A stretch of 17,917 nt of DNA from Clostridia bacterium. GTDB lineage: Bacteria > Bacillota > Clostridia > Oscillospirales > Acutalibacteraceae. The notes below the pieces were generated by a model. It saw only the letters and a program-made list of their open reading frames with translations, was not told the DNA's origin and did no database searches. The translations under genes and the position numbers were made by a program. The stretch lies in the NCBI GenBank assembly GCA_017414725.1, contig JAFQKZ010000053.1:1-17917 (forward strand), written 5' to 3'. Shown here in pieces: positions 6,928 through 16,456 of this stretch; position 1 is the first letter of the stretch, and each line of letters starts with the position of its first letter.

Positions 6928-9322
6928 TAATAAATTTAAAAAATATGATCATATAGAGATAGAAAAAAAGTGGCAGGATTATTGGTATTCTAAGAATATA
7001 TTTAAAACCGGAGATATTAACAGTAACAAACAAAAATTTTTTGGATTAGTAGAGTTTCCGTATCCGTCAGGTCAGGGCTTGCACGTCGGACATCCCAGGA
7101 GTTACACGGCTTTAGATATAATTTCCAGAAAAAGACGTATGCAAAATTATAATGTTTTATATGCTATCGGTTGGGACGCTTTTGGGTTACCGACTGAAAA
7201 TTTTGCTATGAAAAACAAAATTCATCCGAGTATAATTACTAAAAATAATATCTCGAGATTTAAATCACAATTAAAATCTTTAGGGATGTCTTTTGACTGG
7301 GACAGAGAAATAGACACGACGGACCCTGAGTATTATAAATGGACCCAATGGATATTTCTGAAATTATTCGAGAAAAATTTGGCGTATAAATCTAAATCTA
7401 ACGTAAATTGGTGTACGTCTTGTAAGTGCGTACTTGCGAACGAAGAAGTAGTTCAGGGTAAATGCGAAAGATGCTCCAGTGAAGTTGTACAAAAAATCAA
7501 ATCCCAATGGACTTTGAAAATTACTGAATACGCAAAAAAATTAATAGAAGATCTGGAATTAGTAGATTATCCCGAAAGAGTAAAATCTCAGCAAACACAT
7601 TGGATAGGTAAGTCTACCGGTGCCGAGATAATTTTTAAGACTAATACTCAAGAAAATATAAAAATATATACGACCAGACCGGAAACTATTTTTGGCGTAA
7701 GTTATTTAGTAATATCTCCGGAACACGAAATAATAAAAAAAATAAATAATCAAATTACTAATATACAAGAAGTAAATAATTATATTATAGAAGCTAGTAA
7801 AAAATCTAGTTTTGAGAGAACTGAATTAAATAAAAACAAAACAGGAGTAAAATTAGAAAATATATTTGCTTATAATCCTGTGAATAATAATAAAATTCCG
7901 GTATATATTTCAGATTATGTCCTGACGAGTTACGGTACGGGAGCTATTATGGCTGTTCCTGCGCATGATACACGTGACCAAGAATTTGCAGAAAAATTTA
8001 ATATAAATATTATACAAGTCATAAATAATAATAATAAATTAATAAATTCCGGATTTTTAGATAATTTAGATATTAAAGACGCACAGAATAAAATTATAGA
8101 ATATATTAAAGAAAACAAAATTGGTACTGAAAAAACAAATTATAAATTACGGGACTGGATATTCTCGCGTCAGAGGTACTGGGGAGAGCCTATTCCGATT
8201 ATTCACTGTGAAAAATGCGGACAAGTACCTGTTCCGGAATCTGAACTTCCGTTGAAATTACCGGATATAAATATAAATAATTTAGAGTTATCAGACGATG
8301 GCGAGTCTCCTTTGAATAATTGTACAGACTGGGTAAATACGACTTGCCCTAAGTGTAAAAACAAAGCCAGACGCGAAACAGATACTATGCCGCAATGGGC
8401 CGGATCATCATGGTATTTCTTGAGATATACAGATCCCAAGAACAAAAATTTTCTGGCTTCAAAAGAAAATATAAATTACTGGATGCCCGTAGACTGGTAC
8501 AACGGCGGCATGGAGCACACGACTTTACATTTATTATATAGTAGATTTTGGTACAAATTTTTGTATGACTTGGGCGTAGTAAATAATTTTCCGGAGCCGT
8601 ACAAAAAAAGAACTAGTCACGGCATGATTCTTGGGGAAAACAGCGAAAAAATGAGTAAATCACGCGGCAACGTAATTAATCCCGATGATATAATTCGTGA
8701 TTATGGCGCTGATACTTTGAGAATTTATGAGATGTTCATAGGCGATTTCGAAAAAGCTGCTCCTTGGAACACTACAGGAATCAAAGGCAGCAGAAGATTT
8801 CTCGAAAGATACTGGGATTTACAAAATTTATTAAATAATAATATAAATAATAATAATAAACTCGAGAGCGAATTTAATAAGACTATAAAAAAAGTCACTG
8901 AAGACATAGAAAACATGAAATTTAATACAGCTATCGCAAGTCTCATGGGCTTAATAAATATTATTTATGACCAGGGCGAAATTTCCAAAGAATATTTGAG
9001 AATATTTACGTTATTATTAAATCCGTTCGCACCGCATATTACAGAAGAAGTTTACAAAAACTGTAATCTAGGCGAAAATCTTGCATGTCAACAAACTTGG
9101 CCCGAATATAATTTATCAAAATGTACAGATTCAGAAACAGAAATAGTTTTACAGATAAACGGAAAATTACGTGCAAAATTAAAATTGCCTGTAAATTTAA
9201 CTCAAGAACAAGTACATGAGAAATTCAAAAACACTCCTGAGTATATTAAATTCACTTCTGACAAACAGATAATAAAAGTAATTTATGTCAAAGACAAAAT
9301 ATTAAACATAGTATTAAAATAA
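6917..9322 (+). CDS. leuS: Leucine-tRNA ligase
   Basis: Class I aminoacyl-tRNA synthetase that charges tRNA-Leu and edits mischarged products. The 801 residues match bacterial LeuRS. The ATP-binding HIGH motif is HVGH at 56-59 and KMSKS is at 578-582. A cysteine-rich ribbon with CTSCKC and CERC lies near 167-185. The CP1 editing domain has TTRPET (T252, T253) and VPAHDTRD with the editing Asp351. A second cysteine-rich insert ([15 protein letters not shown], then [24 protein letters not shown]) precedes the catalytic core's second half. The start at 6917 lies inside the last codons of yqeK and has GGAG at 6906-6909, so the pair is probably translationally coupled. There is no room for a T-box leader, so leucine-dependent control at its 5' end is unlikely. 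An Asn-rich AAT run (8834-8857) interrupts the region before the anticodon-binding domain. Confidence 0.97.
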   Translation: MPNNNKFKKYDHIEIEKKWQDYWYSKNIFKTGDINSNKQKFFGLVEFPYPSGQGLHVGHPRSYTALDIISRKRRMQNYNVLYAIGWDAFGLPTENFAMKNKIHPSIITKNNISRFKSQLKSLGMSFDWDREIDTTDPEYYKWTQWIFLKLFEKNLAYKSKSNVNWCTSCKCVLANEEVVQGKCERCSSEVVQKIKSQWTLKITEYAKKLIEDLELVDYPERVKSQQTHWIGKSTGAEIIFKTNTQENIKIYTTRPETIFGVSYLVISPEHEIIKKINNQITNIQEVNNYIIEASKKSSFERTELNKNKTGVKLENIFAYNPVNNNKIPVYISDYVLTSYGTGAIMAVPAHDTRDQEFAEKFNINIIQVINNNNKLINSGFLDNLDIKDAQNKIIEYIKENKIGTEKTNYKLRDWIFSRQRYWGEPIPIIHCEKCGQVPVPESELPLKLPDININNLELSDDGESPLNNCTDWVNTTCPKCKNKARRETDTMPQWAGSSWYFLRYTDPKNKNFLASKENINYWMPVDWYNGGMEHTTLHLLYSRFWYKFLYDLGVVNNFPEPYKKRTSHGMILGENSEKMSKSRGNVINPDDIIRDYGADTLRIYEMFIGDFEKAAPWNTTGIKGSRRFLERYWDLQNLLNNNINNNNKLESEFNKTIKKVTEDIENMKFNTAIASLMGLINIIYDQGEISKEYLRIFTLLLNPFAPHITEEVYKNCNLGENLACQQTWPEYNLSKCTDSETEIVLQINGKLRAKLKLPVNLTQEQVHEKFKNTPEYIKFTSDKQIIKVIYVKDKILNIVLK

Positions 9323-9351
9323 TAATAAAAATATAAATCAGGGAGAATAAT

Positions 9352-11934
9352 ATGAACGAAATAATTGATAATTTAGTTTTCAAAGCTAATCAAGCTCTGG
9401 AAGAATTCATGAGTTTAAATCAAGAACAAATAGATAAAATTGTGCAAAACATGGCTATAATAGCTATGGAAAATCATGTAAATTTAGCAAAGTTAGCTAT
9501 AGAAGAAACACAACGAGGAATTCTTGAAGACAAAATTATCAAAAACATGTTCGCGTCTGAGTATATATTTAATAATATAAAACACAAAAAAACTGTTGGA
9601 ATTATAAATAATAATAAACTTGAGAATTATATAGAAATCGCCGAGCCTTTGGGAGTCATAGCAGGTGTTACTCCTGTCACGAACCCGAGTTCGACTGTAA
9701 TTTTCAAGTGTTTGATATGTGCGAAGACTAGAAATCCCATAATTTTTGCTTTTCATCCGGGAGCACAAAAAACTTGTGTCCGTACAGTTGAGCTTTTGAA
9801 GCAAGCGGGAATACAATCCGGAGCTCCGGAGAATTTTATACAGTATATAGAAAGTCCGTCGCTTGAGAGCACTCATGAATTAATTAATCATCCTGGAGTT
9901 CATACTGTTTTGGCTACAGGCGGCTCAGGAATGGTAAAATCGGCGTATTCTACCGGCAAACCGGCTCTCGGCGTAGGTCCCGGCAACGTACCGTGTTATA
10001 TAGAAAAAACCGCAGATTTACAGCAAGCTTGTACAGATTTAATATTATCAAAGACTTTTGATAACGGCATGATTTGCGCATCAGAACAATCTGTAATTAT
10101 AGACGAAGTTATAGCACCTGAGTTCGAAAAAATCATGACAGAAAATAATAATATATTTTTGGACTCTGAAAATACACAAAAATTAAGTAATATCATGATT
10201 AATCAAGAAACCGGTGTTTTGAATCCCAAAATAGTAGGCAAAAGTGCATACGAAATAGCTAAATTAGCAAATATAAATATACCTGAGAACACAAAAATTA
10301 TTTTGGTAAATCAAGATATAAATACTATAGGCGAGAAATTTTCCTTGTCACTCGAAAAATTATCTCCTGTTTTGAGTTATTATAAGACTAAAAATACACA
10401 AGAAGCTTTTGAAGCATGTAAAAATATTTTAAAATTCGGCGGACTTGGACATACAGCCTGTATTCATAGTAATAATCAGGAGATTATAGAGCAATTTGGA
10501 CTAAATATGAACGCCTGTAGAATTATTACTAATTCGCCGTCTTCGCACGGAGCCATTGGAGATATTTATAATAATAATACGCCATCTTTGACTTTGGGCT
10601 GTGGCTCGCACGGAAAAAATTCTGTGTCTACAAATATTTCATGTGAAAATTTAATAAATACTAAGAAAATTTTCTTCAGGAGAAACAACATGCAATGGTT
10701 TAAAATTCCGCCGAAAATATATTTTGAGAAAAACTCGATATCATATCTTGAAAATATAAAAAACATTTCAAGAGTATTAATTATTACAGATCAGAACATG
10801 ATAGATCTCGAATATTTAAATAAAATTAATTATTATTTAAACAAAAATCAAAATAAAATAAACATAGAAGTGTTTTCGGATATCAAACCTGATCCTGATT
10901 TCGAAACAGTTTTAAATGGCTGGGAAGTATTAAAAAAGTTCAATCCTGATTGTATTTTGGCACTCGGCGGAGGCTCTGTAATAGACGCTGCGAAGAGCAT
11001 TTGGCTATTGTCTTCAGAGAATAATATTAATTTTGATAATTTAAAATTAAAGTTCATGGACATTCGAAAGAGAATTTACGAATTTCCTGACAGTCACAGA
11101 AAAATAAAATTTATAGCTATTCCGACGACTTCCGGAACGGGATCTGAAGTGACGAGTTTTGCAGTTATCACAGACAACAAAACTAATATAAAATATCCGT
11201 TGGCAGATTACAATTTAACACCCGATATTGCGATTATAGACCCGAATTTAGTGTTATCTTTGCCGAAGATTCCCACAGCAGACACGGGACTAGACGTTCT
11301 GACGCACGCAATCGAAGCATATGTTTCCACTATGTCCAGTGATTATACAGACGGGCTATGCTTACAAGCAATCGAAATTATATTCGAATATTTGGTTAGA
11401 TCGTACAAAAACGGCTCAGCAGATCCCGAAGCACGAGAAAAAATACACAATGCATCGTGTATAGCAGGCATGGCGTTCACGAATTCGTTTTTAGGATTAA
11501 ATCATTCCATGGCACACAAAATCGGAGCAGAGTTCAACATATCACACGGCCGTTCGAACGCAATTTTATTACCGTATATTATAAAATACAACGCAAGTTT
11601 ACCTGAAAAATTCGTAGCTTTTCCGAAGTACAATAAATTTGTAGCCGACGAAAAATATTTAAAAATTTCGAAATTAACAGACAGATATAATCCAAATAAC
11701 TCCAAACAAGAAAATATTCAAAATTTAATATTATATATACGAGATTTAAATAAAAAATTAGATATTCCCGTGAGTTTTAAAGAATTTGGAATATCTGAAG
11801 AAGAGTTTTTGTCGAAAATAGACAAATTATCCGAGCTTGCACATCAAGACCAATGCACCGGAACAAATACGAGATATCCGTTAATTTCTGAAATTAAAGA
11901 TTTGTATTTAAAATCATATTACGGAGAATTGTAA
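9352..11934 (+). CDS. adhE: Bifunctional acetaldehyde-CoA/alcohol dehydrogenase AdhE
   Basis: Reduces acetyl-CoA to acetaldehyde and then to ethanol with two NADH, the electron sink of many fermenting anaerobes; AdhE characteristically assembles into helical filaments (spirosomes). The 860-residue protein has both domains. Residues 1 to about 440 are the CoA-acylating aldehyde dehydrogenase, with the catalytic Cys242 in NGMICASEQ and GPGNVP before it. Residues 447-860 are the iron-dependent alcohol dehydrogenase, with [11 protein letters not shown] from 539, TTSGTGSEV near 595, and metal ligands by alignment D648, H652, H718 and H732. The start has a good GGGAG site ending 7 bases upstream. 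It follows leuS after 29 bases; I see no separate promoter or Rex-type site in that gap. A Shine-Dalgarno plus ATG lies at the domain junction. Its 3' end overlaps addB by 16 bases. Confidence 0.97.
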   Translation: MNEIIDNLVFKANQALEEFMSLNQEQIDKIVQNMAIIAMENHVNLAKLAIEETQRGILEDKIIKNMFASEYIFNNIKHKKTVGIINNNKLENYIEIAEPLGVIAGVTPVTNPSSTVIFKCLICAKTRNPIIFAFHPGAQKTCVRTVELLKQAGIQSGAPENFIQYIESPSLESTHELINHPGVHTVLATGGSGMVKSAYSTGKPALGVGPGNVPCYIEKTADLQQACTDLILSKTFDNGMICASEQSVIIDEVIAPEFEKIMTENNNIFLDSENTQKLSNIMINQETGVLNPKIVGKSAYEIAKLANINIPENTKIILVNQDINTIGEKFSLSLEKLSPVLSYYKTKNTQEAFEACKNILKFGGLGHTACIHSNNQEIIEQFGLNMNACRIITNSPSSHGAIGDIYNNNTPSLTLGCGSHGKNSVSTNISCENLINTKKIFFRRNNMQWFKIPPKIYFEKNSISYLENIKNISRVLIITDQNMIDLEYLNKINYYLNKNQNKINIEVFSDIKPDPDFETVLNGWEVLKKFNPDCILALGGGSVIDAAKSIWLLSSENNINFDNLKLKFMDIRKRIYEFPDSHRKIKFIAIPTTSGTGSEVTSFAVITDNKTNIKYPLADYNLTPDIAIIDPNLVLSLPKIPTADTGLDVLTHAIEAYVSTMSSDYTDGLCLQAIEIIFEYLVRSYKNGSADPEAREKIHNASCIAGMAFTNSFLGLNHSMAHKIGAEFNISHGRSNAILLPYIIKYNASLPEKFVAFPKYNKFVADEKYLKISKLTDRYNPNNSKQENIQNLILYIRDLNKKLDIPVSFKEFGISEEEFLSKIDKLSELAHQDQCTGTNTRYPLISEIKDLYLKSYYGEL
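10678..10692 (+). promoter_or_regulatory. Candidate internal ribosome-binding site and ATG inside adhE
   Basis: AGGAG at 10678-10682 is followed by 7 bases and the in-frame ATG at 10690 (Met447). That Met lies at the junction between the aldehyde and alcohol dehydrogenase domains, so a start here would give a 414-residue stand-alone alcohol dehydrogenase. The AGG AGA also simply encodes two arginines, and AdhE homologues share a basic linker and a Met here, so coincidence is possible. Confidence 0.3.
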
Positions 11935-14900
11935 TTTTTCATAATATCTATAGACTCAGATTTACTTAAATTTTGTGTTTTTTTAATATTATTTTCGTTA
12001 TTTAAACATATATTTTTAAAATTACAGAATTCGCAAGAGTTATTATTATTCAGAACAATAGGTCTCGGAGAAAAATTTCCGTCAAAAATTTTATTAGAAA
12101 CATGTTTGATTTTGTTTTCAATATAATTAAAAATTATATCGAGTTCGTTAGGATTCACAGTACACTCTGAAGATTTAATTTCATCATTTTTTAACAAAAC
12201 CGGAATATATTTACCTTGTGATTCAGGTTCCATACCCAGAATCACGTCTTTGTTTTCTACAATAAGGCCGTTCATTTTGAGCGATTTATCTAGTTCTTGG
12301 GATAATTTTTGTATATTATTTATATTTTTTGCTTCAAGAATAGGTCTAAGGGCTTTAAAATACAAAACACCGGCCGGAAGCATGTTATCATTATTTCTAG
12401 AGACAGCGAGCAGATATATCAGCATTTGCATGTTCATACCGTCTAAAATATTGGATAATTTGAACTCTTTTGAGCTAGTTTTGTAATCTATAATCCGAAA
12501 ATACGTCTGATTATTCAAATTCATAGTGTCAATACGGTCAATTTTCCCTATAATACTTACTGTTTTTTTGTTCATAATATCTAATTTTAGTTCAGGAGTT
12601 TTAAATTCAGTTTCTAAGACTTGGAATTTACTTTGATTAAACTCTTCAATAAAATAATTTATTAAAAACTTAACAGTAATTTTTATTTTGCTTAATTTAT
12701 ATATAAACAATTTCGATTTATTATCCAAGCCCATAAAATTTTTATTTACATAATCACTTAATAAATTATTAATATCAAAATCCAGTTCTTGTTCTAAATT
12801 TAAATATTTTTTATGTTTTACATATTTTTGTATTAATTTTTCAAGTAAAAAATGCACAATATTGCCATAATCTAAATTTTTGAAACTAGTTTCTTGGATA
12901 TATTTCAAGTTCAAACCATACTGACAGAAATACCAAAATTTACAAGTAAAATACTTTTCTATTTGAGAAGCTGATAAAAACAAATTGTTGCCAAAAAGTT
13001 CTTGTGTTTTTAATTTATTGTTAAAATTAAATTTATTTTTATCTAGAAATATTTTAATTATATTAATTTCTTGTTCTGATAATTCTTGGTTTTCTAATAT
13101 ATTTTTATTGTAAAATTTAGTGTTTGGAAATATATTTTTAATTTCATGTGCGATTTCGGACGGTTCAGAGGTATGCCAGCTCACAAAAATCATGTCTGAA
13201 ACGCAACTCAAAGATTTATAAACCAGAAATCTTTCTGTAATCAGACTTTTTTCTAAATTTTTATTTAAATTTATACCAAGAGAATTTATATAATTTATTT
13301 CGTTAATATTAAAAATTTCAGAAATTTCCGGATCTTTCGGGAATTCTCCTGATATTGCACCAATTATGAAAACAACTTTTTTATCGAAAATTCGTGCACG
13401 TTCAACAGAAGTTATCAATATACTGTCTGAATTTTGTGGAACATATGAGCAATCTACTGTGTTTAAAGAAAACTTGAAAATCTCAGCGTATTTTTCCAGT
13501 TTTATTTTTTGGTCGCCAATTGTCTCAGCAACTTGATTCAACACATCTATAATATTATTCCATATAAATGCATATTTTTCTGCGGTTTCTATATTGTTTT
13601 TTGTCGAAATTTCACAACAAAATTCTCTAAATTTTTCAGGTACTTTGAATTCTAAAATTAATTCGTAAAGTGCAATCGAAATTTCTTTTCCTGTAGAATT
13701 TTTGATTTTTTGATGAAATTTATATATAGGCGTGATAATTTTTTCTCCAATTTGATTAATTTTTTCTAGTAATTCTATATCTTTTTGTTCAAATTGACTG
13801 TAAAAACCATCTGGATGCATCGTGAATTCTGAAAACCAGGACTTTGATTTTATTTTCCATAATAATACATAATTTTCGAGTAAATAAACATCTTCTTGAT
13901 TAATATTAATTAAATTTGTTTTTAATAATTTTATAATGTATTGAGAATTATAATTATTTATTATTATGTCAAATATCGCCAATATTAAATTTGTTATGTT
14001 TTTGTTAAATAATTTTTCAGGAAAGTCCAAAAAATAGTTTATACCGTCTTTTTTTAATAAATTTTTAATAATATCCGGATATTCAGAACTATTTCTTAAT
14101 AAAATCACAATGTCTCTGTAATGATATTTTTTGGAAGTTATTATGTCTTTAATATTTTGAACGAGCTTCTCACACTCGCCGTGTATATCATGACTACTGC
14201 TAAAAAATATGTTCTCCGGAGTTTTATGATTTTTGATTTTGTTAGGGCGAAAAATGTTTTGCTCCAGAATTTTTAATTCTTCGTTTTGTGCACGCATGTT
14301 TTGTGCGAGATTTGCAAAAATCTTGTGTTCTATATTGTTTTTTTGTGAGATATTAATGATTTTTTTGATAGTCTGGTTAATATTTTCGAATAAATAATAA
14401 TCTGTCCGGTCAGTGCAAAAAGACATATATGTATCTTGTGATTGTGTTATTATATATTCTAAAATGTCAAACTGTTGCATGTCAAAACCATCAAATTCGT
14501 CTATAAAAACTGTGTAGTTTTCGAAAATTTTGTGATCTTTTAATAACTTTTCTGTGAGATTTAATATATTTGAACCGTTTTGAAATTTTTCATGACAAAT
14601 ATTATTAAAACTGTGATAAATTAATTTTAACTCCCTGATTTTTTGCTTTAATAATTCTTTTTTTGATAGCTCTAAAATTTTGTCTAGATCTTCTATGGTT
14701 ACTTTGTTTGACTTTAATTCTTGTATAGTCTTGAGCAAAAGTTCTATAAAATTTATATTACTAGAACTTTTTTTGTATATTTCTAACTGAGAACCTAGCT
14801 CTTCTAATATATTATTCAAAATTATTATTTGTTTTATATTATTTACCGGTTTTAGGTCTGGCATGTTTAATTTTTCAAATACAAAACTTGATAAATTGGA

Positions 14901-15095
14901 AAAATTTATTATTTTTATCTTGGCAAAGTTTTTGTTTCCGAGAAATTCTAAAATATTCTTTTCGGTTTCAAAAGAACTCTGTTCGGGTATAATTAAAATT
15001 ATGTTATTGTTTCCTGAGTCTAGTTCTTTTAGTATTAATTTTTTTATGAGCTCAGTTTTGCCGTAGCCCGATCTCCCCAAAATGAAATTTACCAT
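11919..15095 (-). CDS. addB: ATP-dependent helicase/nuclease subunit B (AddB)
   Basis: One subunit of the AddAB (RecBCD-like) complex that resects broken DNA ends, recognises Chi and prepares recombination. The 1058-residue protein is slightly shorter than Bacillus subtilis AddB. The N-terminus has a Walker A, GRSGYGKT (8-15). The C-terminal RecB-like nuclease shows LSASQIEKYFTC, GKIDRID, and the catalytic D870-Y871-K872. Four cysteines form the expected Fe-S staple: C718, then C1021-x2-C1024-x5-C1030. The spacing of the last three equals that of the B. subtilis protein; C724 is an extra one. The ATG at 15095 has GGAG 8 bases upstream. The helicase partner addA usually follows addB, but here adhE converges on its 3' end, so addA must lie elsewhere. 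Its composition is extremely AT-rich (down to about 15% G+C locally). Confidence 0.93.
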   Translation of the reverse strand: MVNFILGRSGYGKTELIKKLILKELDSGNNNIILIIPEQSSFETEKNILEFLGNKNFAKIKIINFSNLSSFVFEKLNMPDLKPVNNIKQIIILNNILEELGSQLEIYKKSSSNINFIELLLKTIQELKSNKVTIEDLDKILELSKKELLKQKIRELKLIYHSFNNICHEKFQNGSNILNLTEKLLKDHKIFENYTVFIDEFDGFDMQQFDILEYIITQSQDTYMSFCTDRTDYYLFENINQTIKKIINISQKNNIEHKIFANLAQNMRAQNEELKILEQNIFRPNKIKNHKTPENIFFSSSHDIHGECEKLVQNIKDIITSKKYHYRDIVILLRNSSEYPDIIKNLLKKDGINYFLDFPEKLFNKNITNLILAIFDIIINNYNSQYIIKLLKTNLININQEDVYLLENYVLLWKIKSKSWFSEFTMHPDGFYSQFEQKDIELLEKINQIGEKIITPIYKFHQKIKNSTGKEISIALYELILEFKVPEKFREFCCEISTKNNIETAEKYAFIWNNIIDVLNQVAETIGDQKIKLEKYAEIFKFSLNTVDCSYVPQNSDSILITSVERARIFDKKVVFIIGAISGEFPKDPEISEIFNINEINYINSLGINLNKNLEKSLITERFLVYKSLSCVSDMIFVSWHTSEPSEIAHEIKNIFPNTKFYNKNILENQELSEQEINIIKIFLDKNKFNFNNKLKTQELFGNNLFLSASQIEKYFTCKFWYFCQYGLNLKYIQETSFKNLDYGNIVHFLLEKLIQKYVKHKKYLNLEQELDFDINNLLSDYVNKNFMGLDNKSKLFIYKLSKIKITVKFLINYFIEEFNQSKFQVLETEFKTPELKLDIMNKKTVSIIGKIDRIDTMNLNNQTYFRIIDYKTSSKEFKLSNILDGMNMQMLIYLLAVSRNNDNMLPAGVLYFKALRPILEAKNINNIQKLSQELDKSLKMNGLIVENKDVILGMEPESQGKYIPVLLKNDEIKSSECTVNPNELDIIFNYIENKIKHVSNKIFDGNFSPRPIVLNNNNSCEFCNFKNICLNNENNIKKTQNLSKSESIDIMKNYNSP

Positions 15096-15114
15096 GTGTA
15101 TTTCTCCATAATTT

Positions 15115-15157
15115 AAAGTGACTGAATTTAATAAATTTTTAATAACTCAGACACTTT
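15115..15157. terminator. Hairpin in the dnaJ-addB gap, possible terminator
   Basis: AAAGTGACTGA (15115-15125) and TCAGACACTTT (15147-15157) pair at 10 of 11 positions around a 21-base AT loop; flanking A/T bases lengthen the stem. Read on the + strand the stem is followed by a T-rich tail, TTAATTTTTTATT, as in an intrinsic terminator. Read on the - strand it ends 8 bases before the addB ribosome-binding site and lacks a U-run. It could attenuate dnaK-dnaJ readthrough into addB, or stop antisense readthrough coming from adhE. Confidence 0.4.
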
Positions 15158-15185
15158 TTAATTTTTTATTAATATATTCTTGCTT

Positions 15186-16331
15186 TTATTCGAATAAATT
15201 CTTAAGTCTATCAAAAAATGATTTTCTCTTTTGATAGTTCTTCTCTGTTAGGCTCTTCTCAAAATTCTCTAGTGCACTTCGCTGTGAATTCGTCAGGTTT
15301 TTAGGCACTTCTATGTGCACTTTGACATACTGATCTCCTGAGCCGCGACCGTGTAACTTCGGAATGCCTTTGTTTTTTAGCTTGAATATGTCCCCGTTTT
15401 GCGTTCCTTCGTGTATATGATACTCGACTTTTCCGTCTATCGTCGGTACAACGACATCCGCTCCGAGAGCTGCCTGAGAAAAAGTTATCGGTAACTCGCA
15501 CCAAATATCAAAGTCCTTGCGCTCGAATACACTATGCGGCGTAATATTTATATACAAATGCAAGTCTCCGGACTCTGCACCGTTTTTGCCGGCGTTCCCT
15601 TTGTGGCTGACGTTCAGAATTTGTTTGCTGTCAATTCCGGCCGGTATGTTTACTTCGATTTCTTTATTAGTCCGGACGCGACCATTGCCACCGCAATAAC
15701 CACACGGATGCTCAATGACTTTGCCGGTACCGCTACACGCATCGCAAGTCTTAGCTGTCTGCATTACGCCAAACGGCGTTCTCTGGCTAATTACTACCTG
15801 ACCTGTTCCGCGACAAACATGACACTGCTTCGGAGAAGTTCCCTCGCGAGCGCCCGAACCGTGACACTTAAAACATGTATCTATACAGTCATATTTGATT
15901 TTTTTCGTGCAGCCCTTAGCAGCTTCCAAAAACGAAATATTTACGTTGACTTCTATGTCCGAACCCCGGCGCGATGCTGTACTCCTGCGGGATCTACCGC
16001 CACCGAAACCTCCGAAAAAGCTTCCGAAAATATCTCCCAAATCAAAATCTTCGCCAAACGGGTTCCCTGAATAATATCCGCCTGAGCCACCGCCATAACT
16101 AGGGTCAGTACCGGCGTGACCAAACTGATCATAACGTGCTTTTTTGTTTTTATCTGAAAGTACGTCGTAGGCCTCGTTGACTTCTTTAAATTTTACTTCT
16201 GAGTCTTTGTCACCCGGGTTTAAATCCGGATGATATTTTTTTGCGAGCTTTCTATATGACTTTTTTATTTCTTCTTCTGATGCATTTTTGTTTACTCCAA
16301 GAACTTCATAGTAATCCCGTTTATCTGCCAA
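15186..16331 (-). CDS. dnaJ: Chaperone protein DnaJ (Hsp40)
   Basis: Co-chaperone that delivers unfolded substrates to DnaK and stimulates its ATPase. The 381-residue protein has the complete type I layout. The J domain covers 1-70 with HPD at 34-36, followed by a Gly/Phe region (about 78-115). The zinc domain has four CxxCxGxG repeats, at C153/C156, C170/C173, C196/C199 and C210/C213, and the substrate-binding and dimerisation domains follow. The start is a TTG at 16331, fixed by the AAGAGGTGA site 9 bases upstream and by the family's [13 protein letters not shown]-terminus. It follows dnaK after 125 bases. Its G+C content, about 43-62% in sampled 60-base lines, is far above every neighbour, and its leucine codons are not dominated by TTA as they are in addB. 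Confidence 0.97.
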   Translation of the reverse strand: MADKRDYYEVLGVNKNASEEEIKKSYRKLAKKYHPDLNPGDKDSEVKFKEVNEAYDVLSDKNKKARYDQFGHAGTDPSYGGGSGGYYSGNPFGEDFDLGDIFGSFFGGFGGGRSRRSTASRRGSDIEVNVNISFLEAAKGCTKKIKYDCIDTCFKCHGSGAREGTSPKQCHVCRGTGQVVISQRTPFGVMQTAKTCDACSGTGKVIEHPCGYCGGNGRVRTNKEIEVNIPAGIDSKQILNVSHKGNAGKNGAESGDLHLYINITPHSVFERKDFDIWCELPITFSQAALGADVVVPTIDGKVEYHIHEGTQNGDIFKLKNKGIPKLHGRGSGDQYVKVHIEVPKNLTNSQRSALENFEKSLTEKNYQKRKSFFDRLKNLFE

Positions 16332-16340
16332 TTTCTTTGC

Positions 16341-16349
16341 TCACCTCTT
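16341..16349 (-). promoter_or_regulatory. Ribosome-binding site that sets the TTG start of dnaJ
   Basis: Read on the - strand, AAGAGGTGA ends 9 bases before the TTG at 16331. No ATG or GTG lies in frame close by, so the rare TTG is the start. Confidence 0.75.
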
Positions 16350-16376
16350 ATAATTTTTATTTTTAATATAAATTCA

Positions 16377-16444
16377 GGCTCCTTTATTATATTTATTATA
16401 CTAAATTTATAAAATATTTAAATATTTAAAATATTAAAGGAGCC
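16377..16444. repeat. Hairpin between dnaK and dnaJ with SD/anti-SD-like arms
   Basis: GGCTCCTTTA (16377-16386) and TAAAGGAGCC (16435-16444) are perfect 10-base inverted arms around a 48-base AT-only loop. On the - strand transcript the stem can extend with ATATTT/AAATAT after a two-base bulge. No U-run follows, so it is a poor intrinsic terminator; an mRNA processing or stability element between dnaK and dnaJ is more likely. One arm contains AAAGGAG, but no start codon follows at a usable distance; the true dnaJ site lies further downstream. Confidence 0.55.
16395..16422 (-). promoter_or_regulatory. Weak candidate promoter for dnaJ in the dnaK-dnaJ gap
   Basis: On the - strand TTTAAA (16422-16417), 16 bases, then a perfect TATAAT (16400-16395) would start transcription near 16388, inside the hairpin loop and before dnaJ. 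The stretch is almost pure A/T, so a match of this quality is expected by chance. Confidence 0.25.
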
Positions 16445-16456
16445 AAGAAAGTTTAA

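Noticed and set aside
9280..9351. Redox (Rex-type) operator or separate promoter before adhE
   Set aside because: The 29-base gap and the end of leuS contain no TTGTTAA-like inverted repeat and no convincing -35/-10 pair.
15301..15504. 67-codon Arg/Ser-rich frame on the - strand in dnaJ
   Set aside because: Alternative frame of DnaJ's substrate-binding region, without start signals.
15534..16070. 178-codon frame on the + strand inside dnaJ
   Set aside because: Antisense to the complete DnaJ zinc and Gly/Phe region; its length comes from the high G+C of dnaJ, and no family resemblance is seen.
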